Shown here piece by piece: positions 48,441 through 58,633 of a stretch of 64,000 nucleotides of DNA (the stretch's first letter is position 1; each line of letters starts with the position of its first letter). A program made the position numbers and the translations under genes. This stretch comes from Grimontia celer (GTDB lineage Bacteria > Pseudomonadota > Gammaproteobacteria > Enterobacterales > Vibrionaceae), in assembly GCF_900055185.1 (NCBI RefSeq), contig NZ_FIZX01000004.1:124001-188000 (forward strand). The letters run 5' to 3'. A model generated the notes under the pieces. The model did no database searches, was not told the origin of the DNA, and worked only from the letters and a program-made list of their open reading frames with translations.

Positions 48441-49343
48441 ATGACCAAACCCGATTTCAATTTGCTATCCGTTTTTCTGACTGTTTATGAGCTTCGGTCG
48501 ATAACCGCTGCGGCCGAATCGCTCAACATGACCCAACCCGGAGTCAGTACTGCGTTGAAACGCCTAAAAAAGCAAATTGGAGTAGAGCTATTTGTCCGGG
48601 AAGGACGGGGGATCAGCCCGACACATGCTGCCGTTCAACTGGCCAACGACATCCGCCCTGCACTCGAACAGATGTCTCTCGCGCTGTCACATGTGAACCG
48701 CTTTACCCCGCAGACTGAGCGGACTTTTAATGTTCTGGCTAACGAAGTCGCGCTGCAATTGCTGCATGCAAAAGTCGAGCAGAGCCCTTTATTCGAAAAG
48801 TGCCGCATTCAATTCAATCCTGTTCCAAGAACAGAAAGTCGATTGCTGGAAATGCTCAGCATGCAAAAGGCTGATCTCGCGATAGATGTAGGTAAAGTCA
48901 ATGGACAAGCCTTTCAGACGCAGCCGCTTTTTGATGAGACACTCCGCCTTATTTGTGCAAAGAATCATCCCCGAATTGGTGAACAGATTTCAAAAACGCA
49001 GTATTACGCGGAAAAACACATCACACTCAGAATCCGACGCTCAAACCTGTTTGCGGCTGACTATTTCACTAAAGAAAACCTCAGCGAACGCATCATCAGC
49101 GCAGAGTGCGAGTCTATCTCCTCCATGATGGCTCTGGTGGGAGGCAGCGAATGTGTTGGCATGACCAGCCATTTACTCGCCGAAAAATATGCCAAACTCC
49201 ACAACCTGAAAGTCCTTCAGCCGCCTTTTACCAGTGAGAACATTGTTCACCAGCTCATTTGGCACAAACGCAATCAGCACAGTCCGGCAAATTTGTGGCT
49301 GAGAAACGCGCTTTGCGAATTAATCAAAGATTCGGCAGTCTAA
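48441..49343 (+). CDS. LysR-family transcriptional regulator of the island
   Basis: A 300-residue LysR regulator with N-terminal HTH FLTVYELRSITAAAESLNMTQPGVSTALKRLKKQ and effector-binding domain after about residue 90. ATG 48441 fits the family start, although no clear ribosome-binding site is present; an ATG at 48387 would add 18 residues and overlaps a TATAAT promoter-like sequence, so it is probably not used. Divergent from the barrel-protein gene across a 116-base AT-rich region, a typical LysR target arrangement. Confidence 0.85.
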   Translation: MTKPDFNLLSVFLTVYELRSITAAAESLNMTQPGVSTALKRLKKQIGVELFVREGRGISPTHAAVQLANDIRPALEQMSLALSHVNRFTPQTERTFNVLANEVALQLLHAKVEQSPLFEKCRIQFNPVPRTESRLLEMLSMQKADLAIDVGKVNGQAFQTQPLFDETLRLICAKNHPRIGEQISKTQYYAEKHITLRIRRSNLFAADYFTKENLSERIISAECESISSMMALVGGSECVGMTSHLLAEKYAKLHNLKVLQPPFTSENIVHQLIWHKRNQHSPANLWLRNALCELIKDSAV

Positions 49344-49370
49344 GCAAAAAATGGAATTGGGAGAGTAGAA

Positions 49371-49529
49371 ATGAAAGCCATGTTGATCGCCACCAGCTTG
49401 TTGCTCATTGCTGGGTGTACCGCCGAAGTTGGCCGTGAAATGGCGGAAGATGAATGCTACCAAATCCGAAACAATGCGGACAGAGAGCAGTGCTTTAAAG
49501 ACGTTGAGCGTACGTTCGAAAATTACTGA
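49371..49529 (+). CDS. Small (52-residue) lipoprotein
   Basis: A short gene: signal peptide MKAMLIATSLLLIAGC with a good lipobox (IAGC, Cys16), then TAEVGREMAEDECYQIRNNADREQCF with a Cys-x11-Cys pair and a charged end (ERTFENY). GGGAGAG lies seven bases ahead of the ATG and a strong terminator follows the stop by about 20 bases, both supporting a real gene. Small two-cysteine lipoproteins of this kind are of unknown function. It lies 27 bases after the LysR gene and may share its transcript. Confidence 0.75.
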   Translation: MKAMLIATSLLLIAGCTAEVGREMAEDECYQIRNNADREQCFKDVERTFENY

Positions 49530-49546
49530 CTCGTCACGAGTGGCAA

Positions 49547-49580
49547 TAAAAAAGCGATGCTAGATAGCATCGCTTTTTTC
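49547..49580. terminator. Bidirectional terminator between small lipoprotein gene and cysH
   Basis: AAAAAAGCGATGCT/AGCATCGCTTTTTT stem with an AGAT loop between convergent genes. Confidence 0.93.
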
Positions 49581-49594
49581 GTTCTGTTTGGGCG

Positions 49595-50353
49595 TTAAAT
49601 GCCCGCGCCGTCGCTCACGTCGTCTTCATGCAGACCACATTCGCGCTTTAGGCCGAAGAAGCGGGTTTCTTCTTCTGACATGCCATCTTCCAGCTTACGG
49701 GTGGTATGCACATCACCGACAGACACATAGCCTTGGTCCCACAGCGGGTGGTACGGCAGGTCATGTTCTTTCAGGTAGTAGTGCACGTCTTTGTTTGTCC
49801 AGTCGATGACTGGCAGGAACTTAAACACACCGTTCTGGATACCCAGAATAGGCAGTGTCTGACGTGAACTGGACTGGTCGCGGCGAAGGCCAGAGAACCA
49901 GGTGCCAACGTTCAGCTCGTCCAGCGCGCGGCGCATTGGCTCCACCTTGTTCAGGCGATTGTAGCGCTCGATGCCTTCGACACCTTGCTCCCAAAGCTTA
50001 CCGTACTGCGCTTCCTGCCATGCTGAGCTCTGCTCTGCGCGGTAGACGCGAAGGTCGAGTTTCAGGCGCTCTGTCAGTTCATCAATAAACTGATAGGTTT
50101 CCGGAAACAGGTAGCCTGTGTCTGTCAGAATCACCGGGGTGTCCGGCTTTTCCTTCGTCACCAGGTGCAACATCACCGCCGCCTGAATACCAAAGCTTGA
50201 TGACAGGGCGAACTCGCCCTGCAGGTTTTCCAACGCCCAGCGAACCCGCTCCTGCGCTGACATGCTTTCAAGCTCAGCATTGATTGGCGCCAGTTCTAAG
50301 ATTTGCTCAGCCTTGGTACGGCCAAGCAGATCGGACAGTTGAAATTTAGGCAT
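49595..50353 (-). CDS. cysH: Phosphoadenosine phosphosulfate reductase CysH
   Basis: Reduces PAPS to sulfite with thioredoxin. The 252-residue protein has the PP-loop [15 protein letters not shown], the [15 protein letters not shown] region, [12 protein letters not shown] and the catalytic C-terminal [10 protein letters not shown] with its single active Cys, the PAPS (not APS) type without iron-sulfur cysteines. The start overlaps the cysI end by eight bases. Last gene of the cysJIH operon. Confidence 0.97.
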   Translation of the reverse strand: MPKFQLSDLLGRTKAEQILELAPINAELESMSAQERVRWALENLQGEFALSSSFGIQAAVMLHLVTKEKPDTPVILTDTGYLFPETYQFIDELTERLKLDLRVYRAEQSSAWQEAQYGKLWEQGVEGIERYNRLNKVEPMRRALDELNVGTWFSGLRRDQSSSRQTLPILGIQNGVFKFLPVIDWTNKDVHYYLKEHDLPYHPLWDQGYVSVGDVHTTRKLEDGMSEEETRFFGLKRECGLHEDDVSDGAGI

Positions 50354-52064
50354 AGAAATCCCTCTTAGAGACTTTCACTTCCGCAATAATGCCAGCGCGG
50401 ATAACAAAATCACCGAAGCCTTCGCCGTCGTTACGCTCGGTTGCCCAACGGCCAACCAGTGCGTCGATCTCTTCAAGGATCTGTGCGTCGGTAATATTCT
50501 CTTTGTACATTTTAGGCACGCGGGTACCTTCGCGGTTGCCACCCAGGTGCAGGTTGTATCGACCCGGCGCTTTACCCACCAGACCAATTTCAGCCAGCAT
50601 GGCGCGGCCGCAACCATTCGGACAGCCAGTGACACGGAAGATAATGTGATCATCACCTACGCCGTGCTTCTCCAGCACGCCTTCAATCTCGGTCACAAAG
50701 CCCGGCAGGAAGCGTTCTGCTTCAGCCATCGCTAACGGACAGGTTGGGAAAGCCACACACGCCATCGAGTTCTTACGCTGCTCGCTTACGCCGTCATCCA
50801 TCAGGCCATGCTCACGTGCAATCTTCTCGATTTTCGCTTTGTTAGACTTCGACACACCCGCAATGATCAGGTTCTGGTTCGCAGTCATGCGGAAATCGCC
50901 TTTGTGGATTTTCGCAATCTCAGCCACACCGGTTTTCAGCGGCTTGCCTGGGTAATCCAGTAAACGACCGTTTTCGATAAACAGCGCTAGGTGGTGCTTA
51001 CCGTCGATGCCTTCAACCCAACCCAGACGATCGCCACGGTCAGTAAACTCGTACGGACGGCTTGCTTCGAACTTCACGTCTGCGCGCTTTTCCACTTCCG
51101 CCTTGAACACGTCAGTGCCCACGCGATCCAATGTGTACTTAGTCTTCGCGTTCTTACGGTTAGAACGGTTACCCCAGTCACGCTGAGTGGTCACAACCGC
51201 TGCTGCGACATCCAGTGTTTTATCCAGCGGGATAAAGCCCAGATCGTCGGCTTTACGTGGGTAAGTGCTGGTGTCACCGTGGGTCATCGCAAGGCCACCA
51301 CCGACCAATACGTTAAAACCAACCAGCTTGCCATTATCTGCAATCGCCACAAAGTTCAGGTCGTTTGCATGCACATCCACATCATTTTGCGGTGGGATCA
51401 CGACAGTAGTTTTAAATTTACGTGGCAGATAGTTTGAGCCCAGAATCGGCTCTTCGTCCTGATGGCCTTCTACCTTCTCACCGTCCAGCCAGATTTCCGC
51501 GTAAGCGCGGGTTTTTGGTAGCAGGTGTTCACTGATCTTGGCTGCCCACTCGTAGGCTTCCTGATGCAGCTCAGATTCCACAGGGTTCGTGGTACACAGC
51601 ACGTTACGGTTCACGTCACCCGCTGTTGCAATGGAATCGATACCGATTTTGTTCAGCGTCTGGTGCATCAACTTGATGTTTGGCTTCAACACACCGTGGA
51701 ACTGGAACGTCTGGCGCGTAGTCAGACGGATACTGCCGTACATGGTGTGTTCGGTCGCGAACTCATCGATCGCCAGCCACTGTTTCGGCGTAATAATACC
51801 GCCTGGCATACGGGCACGCAGCATCACATTGTGCAGTGGCTCCAGCTTCTGTTTTTGACGCTCTGCGCGGATATCGCGGTCGTCCTGCTGATACATGCCG
51901 TGGAATCGGATCAGCTGGAAGTTGTCTGCGGTAAAACCACCTGTCACTGGATCAGACAGATCCTGCTCGATGGTGCCGCGAAGAAAATCACTTTCGCGCT
52001 TCAGACGTTCGTTATCTGACAATGGGCCTAGCTCTTGGCCTAACACGACTTGCTTGTCACTCAT
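50346..52064 (-). CDS. cysI: Sulfite reductase hemoprotein (beta) subunit CysI
   Basis: Reduces sulfite to sulfide at a siroheme-[4Fe4S] centre in complex with CysJ. The 572-residue protein has the siroheme/cluster cysteines in [20 protein letters not shown] and [18 protein letters not shown], and the N-terminal repeated ferredoxin-like domains ([26 protein letters not shown]). Siroheme is supplied by CysG from the 34 kb operon. Start and cysJ stop share one base (TAATG). Confidence 0.97.
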   Translation of the reverse strand: MSDKQVVLGQELGPLSDNERLKRESDFLRGTIEQDLSDPVTGGFTADNFQLIRFHGMYQQDDRDIRAERQKQKLEPLHNVMLRARMPGGIITPKQWLAIDEFATEHTMYGSIRLTTRQTFQFHGVLKPNIKLMHQTLNKIGIDSIATAGDVNRNVLCTTNPVESELHQEAYEWAAKISEHLLPKTRAYAEIWLDGEKVEGHQDEEPILGSNYLPRKFKTTVVIPPQNDVDVHANDLNFVAIADNGKLVGFNVLVGGGLAMTHGDTSTYPRKADDLGFIPLDKTLDVAAAVVTTQRDWGNRSNRKNAKTKYTLDRVGTDVFKAEVEKRADVKFEASRPYEFTDRGDRLGWVEGIDGKHHLALFIENGRLLDYPGKPLKTGVAEIAKIHKGDFRMTANQNLIIAGVSKSNKAKIEKIAREHGLMDDGVSEQRKNSMACVAFPTCPLAMAEAERFLPGFVTEIEGVLEKHGVGDDHIIFRVTGCPNGCGRAMLAEIGLVGKAPGRYNLHLGGNREGTRVPKMYKENITDAQILEEIDALVGRWATERNDGEGFGDFVIRAGIIAEVKVSKRDFYA

Positions 52065-53887
52065 TAATATACATCCTTTTGATAGCGCTTCGCCTTACGC
52101 AGTTCGTTCAAATAGTTTTCTGCGTCTTCTCGGCTCTTACCGCCCTGCTCCTGGGCAACCGTAATCAATGCTTCATGAACGTCTTTGGCCATGTAGGTCG
52201 CGTCACCACAGATGTAGAGGTAAGCGCCGTCTTGCAGCCATTGCCATACTTCTTTGCCTTGCTCGACAATCTTATGCTGAACATACACTTTCTCAGCTTG
52301 ATCACGGCTAAAGGCGAGGTCGATTTTGCTAAGCAAACCGTCTTTCAGGAATTTCTGCCACTCGACTTGATACAGGAAGTCTTGTGTGAAGGTACGGTCA
52401 CCAAAGAACAACCAGTTCTTACCTTCTGCACCGCGGGCATCACGCTCTTGCATGAAGGCACGGAAAGGCGCAATACCAGTACCCGGACCAACCATGATGA
52501 CAGGCGCATTATCGTCGGCTGGCAGTTTGAAATTGTTATTGTGCTCGATGAACACTTTCACTGACTCTGCGTCTTCAGCACGTTGCGACAGGAAGCCTGA
52601 TGCACCACCAAAACGGGTATTGTCACCGTTTTGGAATTCCACCAGACCCACGGTCAAGTGCACTTCTTCGCCCACTTCTTCTTGGCTTGAAGCAATCGAG
52701 TACAAACGTGGCGTCAGTTTACGAAGCAGGCCAGCCAGTTGCTCAGCGGTCAGCTTGGTTTTCTTCTCGCTTAGCACGTCAACCACTTGCGTGTTGTTCG
52801 CATATTGGCGCAGTTTGTCTTTGTCTTCTGCCAGCTTCTGCAGTTTTTTGCTGCCAGAAAGCTCAGCAATCGCAGCCACTTGCTGTGGATTCGCTGCGGT
52901 GATTTCGAACTTCTCGATCAGCGCTTGGCGCAGTGGAAGGGATTCACCCGCTACTTCAACCGTTTCATCGCCCGTCAGGCCCACTTTCGCGAGGATTTCA
53001 TCGGCAAGTTCAGGACTGTTGGTGTAGTAAACACCCAACGCATCACCCGGCTGGTAAGTCAGACCTGACTCACCCAGATCGATTTCGATATGGCGAACGT
53101 CTTTGCCTGAATCACGGCCAGTGATTTTCTGGTTTGCTACCAGCTCTGCCGCATAAGGGTTTTGCTTGTTATAGGCAGAAGCAGCACCCGCTGTGGTTGC
53201 TGCATGCAGTGGCACAACCACTTCATCCTCACCACCGCCAATGGTTTCTTTCACTTTCGCCAGAACGTCGCTGCTCCAGCTTTCTGCTTCTGCTTCGTAA
53301 TCCACGTCGCAGTCAACACGCGGTGCGATAGCTTTCGCGCCCAGCTTAGACAGGTAAGCGTCGAAGTCTTTACCGGTCTGGCAGAAGAATTCGTAGCTTG
53401 AATCACCCAAGCCCAACACCGCGTATTGCAGTTTGTCGAGCTTCGGCGCTTTCTTTGATTGCAGGAATTCGTGCAGAGAAATCGCATTATCTGGCGGCTC
53501 GCCTTCACCATTGGTCGACGCCACGATGATAAGGTGCGTTTCTTTCGCCAGATCACGCGGTTTGTAATCATCTGCTGAATACAGAGAAACCTCTACGCCA
53601 TCCGCCTTAGCTTTTGCTTCCAAAGCTTCCGCTACGCCTTTGGCGTTGCCGGTTTGAGAGGCATAAATGATAGTCAGCTTACCCGCAGGTTTCGCCGCAG
53701 TGGCAACCGCTTGGGCAAGAGGTTGAGGGTTAGCACCCGCTGCCGCCGGAGTTTGGCTTAAACCCCAGAAATAACCGCTGATCCAAGCCAGCTGTTGTGG
53801 CGACAACTCTGCCACAGTCTGCTGCAGTTGGCCGATCTGCTGGTCATTAAGCGGACTTGCCAGCGCAGAAAGTTCCTTGAGTAACAT
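52064..53887 (-). CDS. cysJ: Sulfite reductase flavoprotein (alpha) subunit CysJ
   Basis: Passes electrons from NADPH through FAD and FMN to CysI. The 607-residue protein has a flavodoxin domain ([52 protein letters not shown]) then the FAD domain ([21 protein letters not shown]) and NADPH domain ([29 protein letters not shown]) ending in the aromatic KRYQKDVY. First gene of the operon, AAAGGA ribosome-binding site. CysB control is likely, as usual for cysJIH. Confidence 0.97.
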   Translation of the reverse strand: MLLKELSALASPLNDQQIGQLQQTVAELSPQQLAWISGYFWGLSQTPAAAGANPQPLAQAVATAAKPAGKLTIIYASQTGNAKGVAEALEAKAKADGVEVSLYSADDYKPRDLAKETHLIIVASTNGEGEPPDNAISLHEFLQSKKAPKLDKLQYAVLGLGDSSYEFFCQTGKDFDAYLSKLGAKAIAPRVDCDVDYEAEAESWSSDVLAKVKETIGGGEDEVVVPLHAATTAGAASAYNKQNPYAAELVANQKITGRDSGKDVRHIEIDLGESGLTYQPGDALGVYYTNSPELADEILAKVGLTGDETVEVAGESLPLRQALIEKFEITAANPQQVAAIAELSGSKKLQKLAEDKDKLRQYANNTQVVDVLSEKKTKLTAEQLAGLLRKLTPRLYSIASSQEEVGEEVHLTVGLVEFQNGDNTRFGGASGFLSQRAEDAESVKVFIEHNNNFKLPADDNAPVIMVGPGTGIAPFRAFMQERDARGAEGKNWLFFGDRTFTQDFLYQVEWQKFLKDGLLSKIDLAFSRDQAEKVYVQHKIVEQGKEVWQWLQDGAYLYICGDATYMAKDVHEALITVAQEQGGKSREDAENYLNELRKAKRYQKDVY

Positions 53888-54135
53888 GTCACGACATTCC
53901 TTTATTATTGCGTGAGCATAGATTAGCTATTCGCCGTAATAACTAGAAAGAATAGAAATGCATGTTTTATAACCTTGCGTTAGATCACATGGTCCTATGG
54001 AAACAGGTAAGAATCGCTGAGCAATTGAGATCTATGGGGATTAACAGGACAGGAGAAACCCAGCGGCGTGCCGGACAAGGCTCAAGAGAGGTTCGGCAAA
54101 AGATTTTTGCGGGAAAGAAGCCTAGTCGTCAGTGT

Positions 54136-54366
54136 TCAAGCGTCGACGATTCGCACTTGATGGAAGCCCACCTCCAATGCGTTCTCGGTCGCCATATCGA
54201 CATCGCCGAAGCACTGCTCAATACCGTTACCATCCGTTAAGGGAACCAGTCCGCCGCGTGCATGACGGAATTCGACAATCCAACCGTCGCTGGACAGTGA
54301 TGGTTCTACCACGGCTTCTACTAACATTTGCTGGGAATAGAGATTACGAAGTTCTGATTTTGTCAT
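54136..54366 (-). CDS. Conserved hypothetical small protein
   Basis: A 76-residue protein beginning MTKSELRNLYSQQMLVEAVVEPSLSSDG-like sequence, with WIVEFRHARGGLVPLTDGNG and FGDVDMATENALEVGFHQVRIV. It looks like a small alpha/beta domain with no signal peptide, membrane segment or metal motif. ATG 54366 has AGGAAAG seven bases ahead; a TTG at 54390 would extend it. It lies downstream of the histidine kinase on the same strand, separated by 117 bases that contain an inverted repeat at 54399-54420. I do not recognise a function. Confidence 0.65.
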   Translation of the reverse strand: MTKSELRNLYSQQMLVEAVVEPSLSSDGWIVEFRHARGGLVPLTDGNGIEQCFGDVDMATENALEVGFHQVRIVDA

Positions 54367-54398
54367 CGCACTTTCCTGCTGCTTTGCCAAATCAATGC

Positions 54399-54420
54399 GT
54401 TACGTCGAAACAAACGTAAC
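54399..54420. promoter_or_regulatory. Inverted repeat between the histidine kinase and the small protein gene
   Basis: GTTACGT-N8-ACGTAAC, a perfect 7-bp inverted repeat 33 bases ahead of the start codon of the small gene (minus strand). There is no T run, so an operator is more likely than a terminator. Confidence 0.4.
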
Positions 54421-54483
54421 AATAACCACACTTTTCGTTAGGAAAAGCATAGACCCGCGCCGTACGATGTGCCACAGCGGGAT

Positions 54484-57114
54484 CTATCGATTGTGAGACG
54501 CTCCCACTCTCGCAGGAGTGGGGTCTGCCTGATCGCCCGTGAGGAGGTGCACCATGGTCATTTTCAGACGCATTGGCGAGACCGGTTTGTGCATCACCAA
54601 ATAGCCGCAATCTCGCGCCTGATGCTGAAGCTCTTCACTGCGGTTGGCAGTGACAATCACAGTGGGTACTTTCTGCATACGTTGCTGGTTGATGGATTTT
54701 GCCAGCGACAATCCAGTCATACCATTATCGAGGTGATAATCGGCAATCAACAGTTCCACTGGGCTCTGCACTGTGTCGCAGCTGATTTGGAGCTCTTCCA
54801 GAGATCCTGCACAGGTCACTTCACAGCCCCAACGTTGCAGTAATTCTTCCATCGCGCGGCAGATATTCGGGTCGTTATCAATGACCCAGACCCGCGCGCC
54901 TTGAAGCACTACGCTGTTATCTGAAACCAAGGATTCGACGTTACGAGCACTCTGTGTCTCCGGTCTGCCGTAAGGCACCAACACAGAAAATCGCGAGCCT
55001 TCACCCGGCATAGAATCCACCGTTACCGTATGCCCCAGCACGCTGGCAATCTTGTCGACAATTGCCAGCCCTAAACCAAGCTGGGTATGACTTTCATCCT
55101 GCTTAGCGGTTAAGCGTTTGAACTCCTGAAAAATCTCATTCTTTTTGTCTTCAGGAATACCAACACCAGTGTCCAGCACTTCGATACGAAGCCCCTCTTT
55201 ACAGCGGCGGCTGCCCAGCAAAATCTTCCCGCTCGGTGTATAACGAAGAGCATTGGTCATCAGGTTGCGGACAATCCGCGCCAGCAATTGCGAGTCGGTA
55301 TAAATGTAGGACGAGCTGTGTACATATCTTACTTCGACGCTGGTACCTTCCGCTGCATGACTGAAATCATCCGCAATGTTATCGAGTAGATCGCTCACCG
55401 GAAAAGATTGCTTATCAGCCCGCACCACACCCGCATCCAGCTTGGAAATATCCACCAGCGTGGTGATGAGAGATTCCACATCTTCCAGCGAGTGCGCCAA
55501 TGAGCTCACCAGTTTTCTCGCGGATGGCGACATACGGTGACTCAGCAAAGAACCGAGATAGAGCTGCGCAGCATTCAGCGGTTGCAGCAAATCGTGACTG
55601 ATCGCGGCAAGGAACTTGGTTTTGGAGAGGTTTGCACGTTCGGCTTCTTTCTTGGTTTCCAGCAGACGCTCCTGGATAACGCGACGCTCTTCCACTTCAT
55701 CCTGAAGCTGATCATTCAGTGTTTGGAGTTGCGCCGTTCGCTCCTGAACTCGGAGCTCCATGGTTTGATAGGCCTGCTCAAGCTCTTCGGCGTTTTGTTT
55801 GCGTTCGGTGATGTCCCAGTTGAGCACAAACAGTCCGGTAATGTTTCCGTTCGAAGCCTGATTCGGCACATAGCTTTTCACCACATAGCGCGCGTCACCA
55901 GATGCATTAAACTCTTCGATTTCAAACACCACAGACTCGCCATCAAGCGCACGCTCGACATAAGGGCGTAACGCTTCAAACGTTGATGATCGGCGGGATA
56001 CCGAGATATGTTTTCCAATCAGCTCACCCCGCGGAAAGCCATACCATTCATCATAGGCGCGGTTGGTGAATTGGTAGTGAAGGTCATCACCCACATAAGC
56101 AATCAGTGCAGGCACGTTATCAGTGATCAGCCTTAGCCACTGTTCGGTTTCACGTAATTCCTTAGCGTCGAGATATCGCTGGGTGATGTCGGTGTAGGTG
56201 TTGACGTAACCCTGATCTTCCATCGCGTGGCTGCGTACCTCAATCACGCGGCCATCGGGCAGGGTTTGCACCCGAATCCCTTCCGGCGGACGAATTCCCC
56301 CTCGGCCAATACGCCAAAGGGTCACCGGGGATTCTTCAGTCAGAGGTTCAATCTGCGCCCCAATCAATCGGGATTGTTCAAAGCCACTCATGTCAAGGAA
56401 ACGCTGGTTGAATACCTGCACTTCCCCACTTTCACTGACCATGAGCACCCCCTGCGACAGGTTATCGACCATGTTCTGCAGGATGCGGCTTTTCTCTGCC
56501 ATTGCTGCTTCGAAGCGCGCAGTCTCCGCCAATTTCAGTTGGGTAATGTCTGAATACAGCATCACCACGCCACCATCACTGGTCCGGCGTTCCTTGATTT
56601 GTAGCCAGCGGCCATTTTGCAATTTCAGGGTATGTCCATTCCGATTGCCAGGAACTTCACGCACGATGAGACCGCGATCTTTGGCGAGTTGCTGGATTTT
56701 TTCTGGCGTCAGAGATGGCGCATTGAGGGAAATCGCATTGTCCTGCCAATAGCGTTGAAAGCGGCTGTTCGAATACACCAGCTCACGGTTAGGGTCATAA
56801 AGTGCAAAACCGTCTGAGATAGACTCTATAGCGTCGATAAAGCGCTGATGCGCCTGCTCAGCATGTTGGTTGGCCTGTGTTAACTGGCGGTTGGTGGACT
56901 CAATGGAATGGAGCGCGTGATTGAGCTCTTCGGTTTTCTCACGCACCTGATCGGCGAGCACCACGGAGTGCTGAAATGCCCCCCAAGCGTCGACTTGACC
57001 GCTGCCTCCTTGCTCAACCCTCTTCACCAAGGAATCAATCATCTTTTTCTGACGCGCATTTTCTTCCTTGAGCGCGGCAAGCTGCTGTTCTAACGACAAA
57101 TCCTTTTCAGCCAC
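54484..57114 (-). CDS. Hybrid sensor histidine kinase with three PAS domains
   Basis: An 876-residue cytoplasmic hybrid kinase. After an N-terminal coiled coil (about residues 5-95) come PAS domains at roughly 95-205 (GFALYDPNRELVYSN), 215-325 (GVLMVSESGEVQVFN) and 335-450 (PALIAYVGDDLHYQFTN), a second coiled coil (QAYQTMELRVQERTAQLQTL), the dimerisation domain with phospho-acceptor His507 (ISHDLLQPLNA), the ATP-binding boxes NLMTNALRYTP, DTGVGIPEDKK and GLGLAIVDK, and a receiver domain with Asp792 (LLIADYHLDNGMTG). No membrane segment. Start GTG 57114, three bases after the FIST gene stop. It resembles kinases of the Pseudomonas exa/erc ethanol-oxidation regulon (ErcS'), recalled from memory. 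Confidence 0.85.
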   Translation of the reverse strand: MAEKDLSLEQQLAALKEENARQKKMIDSLVKRVEQGGSGQVDAWGAFQHSVVLADQVREKTEELNHALHSIESTNRQLTQANQHAEQAHQRFIDAIESISDGFALYDPNRELVYSNSRFQRYWQDNAISLNAPSLTPEKIQQLAKDRGLIVREVPGNRNGHTLKLQNGRWLQIKERRTSDGGVVMLYSDITQLKLAETARFEAAMAEKSRILQNMVDNLSQGVLMVSESGEVQVFNQRFLDMSGFEQSRLIGAQIEPLTEESPVTLWRIGRGGIRPPEGIRVQTLPDGRVIEVRSHAMEDQGYVNTYTDITQRYLDAKELRETEQWLRLITDNVPALIAYVGDDLHYQFTNRAYDEWYGFPRGELIGKHISVSRRSSTFEALRPYVERALDGESVVFEIEEFNASGDARYVVKSYVPNQASNGNITGLFVLNWDITERKQNAEELEQAYQTMELRVQERTAQLQTLNDQLQDEVEERRVIQERLLETKKEAERANLSKTKFLAAISHDLLQPLNAAQLYLGSLLSHRMSPSARKLVSSLAHSLEDVESLITTLVDISKLDAGVVRADKQSFPVSDLLDNIADDFSHAAEGTSVEVRYVHSSSYIYTDSQLLARIVRNLMTNALRYTPSGKILLGSRRCKEGLRIEVLDTGVGIPEDKKNEIFQEFKRLTAKQDESHTQLGLGLAIVDKIASVLGHTVTVDSMPGEGSRFSVLVPYGRPETQSARNVESLVSDNSVVLQGARVWVIDNDPNICRAMEELLQRWGCEVTCAGSLEELQISCDTVQSPVELLIADYHLDNGMTGLSLAKSINQQRMQKVPTVIVTANRSEELQHQARDCGYLVMHKPVSPMRLKMTMVHLLTGDQADPTPARVGASHNR

Positions 57115-57117
57115 TGA

Positions 57118-58320
57118 TCACCCAGCCTTGCGTTCGACTGCCAGCGGCACTTTGGGCGGATGAGCGGGCGGTTTTCCTATCATCACCCCTGTCAGCGTCT
57201 GGTTCATGTGTATGCCATTGAGCTGTTCGCCATAGGTGTTGAAGCCGACGAAGTTGAATCGTCGGAACATCATTTTGGCTTTGTCACGCATCATCTTCTG
57301 TTCAATCTCAAGGCGACGGAGGAAACAATCACAAGCCAACGTGAGCTCAGGCTCACCAATGCGGGACTGAATCGCAGAGAGTTTGGCATCCATATCGGCA
57401 AATAAATCGCCAGGACGCATAGCGGTCACTACAATCCCATCGTCTACTGCGCAGTAAAAATCGAGGCTCAAATCGTCGTTTACTTTCTGAATAGAGCGGA
57501 CGTAGTACTGATCACCAATTAGCACCGCAAGGGGATGAAGGGCATAGATTTCAGGACGCAGATCTTCGAGCGAAATACCCGCTTCCCTTGCATACACTTC
57601 CGCTGCAGGTTCGGCGTTGAACTCGTGTACCCGACGCGCTGTGCAATCAGCGTCAGTCACCACCAGCTTGCTATCAAGGCTTTCAATATGGTGAGTGGTG
57701 AAGACTTCGAACGGGCAATGGGTGTTGAACATGACCACGATGGCAGATTCACTGTGAAACGCACCTTCGCTGTAAACATGAGTATTGGCGAGATTGACGT
57801 CATCACCAGCTGAACCACCGAAATGCGGTAACCGGCCGAGAGCCGTATCCAGTGTCACCAGAAAGCGCTCTTCATTCGGTGAGAGGCCATCAATCAGGGT
57901 TAAGACGAAAGTATTGGTGTTGATGGGCGCTTTAAGATCCTGCTGGCAGGCATCCATCAAATCACTGACACAAAGCTGTGCAGACTGAAGATCGAAGCCA
58001 TCAAGTGAAACCCTCCGGCCGCTGACCTTGAAGTCACGTCGCGAAAAGCCCAGCGCACTGATGCTGCTTTTGGCATAGCCAGAAGGCATCAATTCGCCCG
58101 CCGTGGTGCACCCCATCACTTCGCAATGGGAAAATGCTTGATTCATCTCACGACCAAGTGCATCCAAATCATATGCGGCGGAGCAGAAGAAAAGCACAAA
58201 GCCGATATCTTCATCATCAAGCTGCATCGCCAGCTCACGCGCCGCTTTAGTGGCGTCCAGCTGATATGTCGCCGCGCTGAATATCGCACGATGTTGTGCG
58301 GAAGGTTGAAGTGCTGGCAT
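57118..58320 (-). CDS. FIST-domain sensor protein
   Basis: A 400-residue soluble protein of the FIST N/FIST C type, a predicted small-molecule sensing domain that usually works with signalling enzymes. Conserved features are the early VLFFCSAAYDLDAL, CEVMGCTTAGELMPSGY, and PHFGGSAGDDVNL, then C-terminal GEPELTLACDCFLRR and FNFVGFNTYGEQLNGIHMNQTLTGVMIG. It is transcribed with the hybrid kinase three bases downstream, so it probably feeds it a signal. A FIST protein also lies next to the kinase in the Pseudomonas exa region (recalled). AGGAGAG precedes the ATG. Confidence 0.88.
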   Translation of the reverse strand: MPALQPSAQHRAIFSAATYQLDATKAARELAMQLDDEDIGFVLFFCSAAYDLDALGREMNQAFSHCEVMGCTTAGELMPSGYAKSSISALGFSRRDFKVSGRRVSLDGFDLQSAQLCVSDLMDACQQDLKAPINTNTFVLTLIDGLSPNEERFLVTLDTALGRLPHFGGSAGDDVNLANTHVYSEGAFHSESAIVVMFNTHCPFEVFTTHHIESLDSKLVVTDADCTARRVHEFNAEPAAEVYAREAGISLEDLRPEIYALHPLAVLIGDQYYVRSIQKVNDDLSLDFYCAVDDGIVVTAMRPGDLFADMDAKLSAIQSRIGEPELTLACDCFLRRLEIEQKMMRDKAKMMFRRFNFVGFNTYGEQLNGIHMNQTLTGVMIGKPPAHPPKVPLAVERKAG

Positions 58321-58633
58321 GTGCTCTCCTGCTCACTTTTAAGACAACTTAGCATGCCCATTGATCGTAGGGCATATGACTTAAGTTTAATCGCTCGCAG
58401 GTCGGAGTAACGTCATACTTAGGAAGGATATTTACAAAATTGCAAACTTTGCATATCAAAAGTTTCAAGATTGTGACACCTCAACCACCACAAATGGAAT
58501 CAGGGTCACTACACTGAATAGCACGCAAAACCTTAGGGACAAAGCGGCTATTTTAGTGACTTCTTAAAGGGTCATTTTTGATGTGACACCCGTTGGGACG
58601 ACGGTGTTTGCAGTATTAAAAAAGGATTGAATC
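58321..58633. other. Divergent FIST/response-regulator regulatory region
   Basis: 313 bases between divergent genes. Contains the 13-bp palindrome TGCAAACTTTGCA (58441-58453) and two direct copies of TGTGACACC (58472-58480 and 58582-58590). These are candidate sites for the response regulator or another factor. No gene is visible. Confidence 0.5.

Noticed and set aside
53962-54240. Plus-strand frame of 92 codons between cysJ and the small gene
   Set aside because: No ribosome-binding site, and its 3' half is antisense to the better supported gene at 54136-54366.
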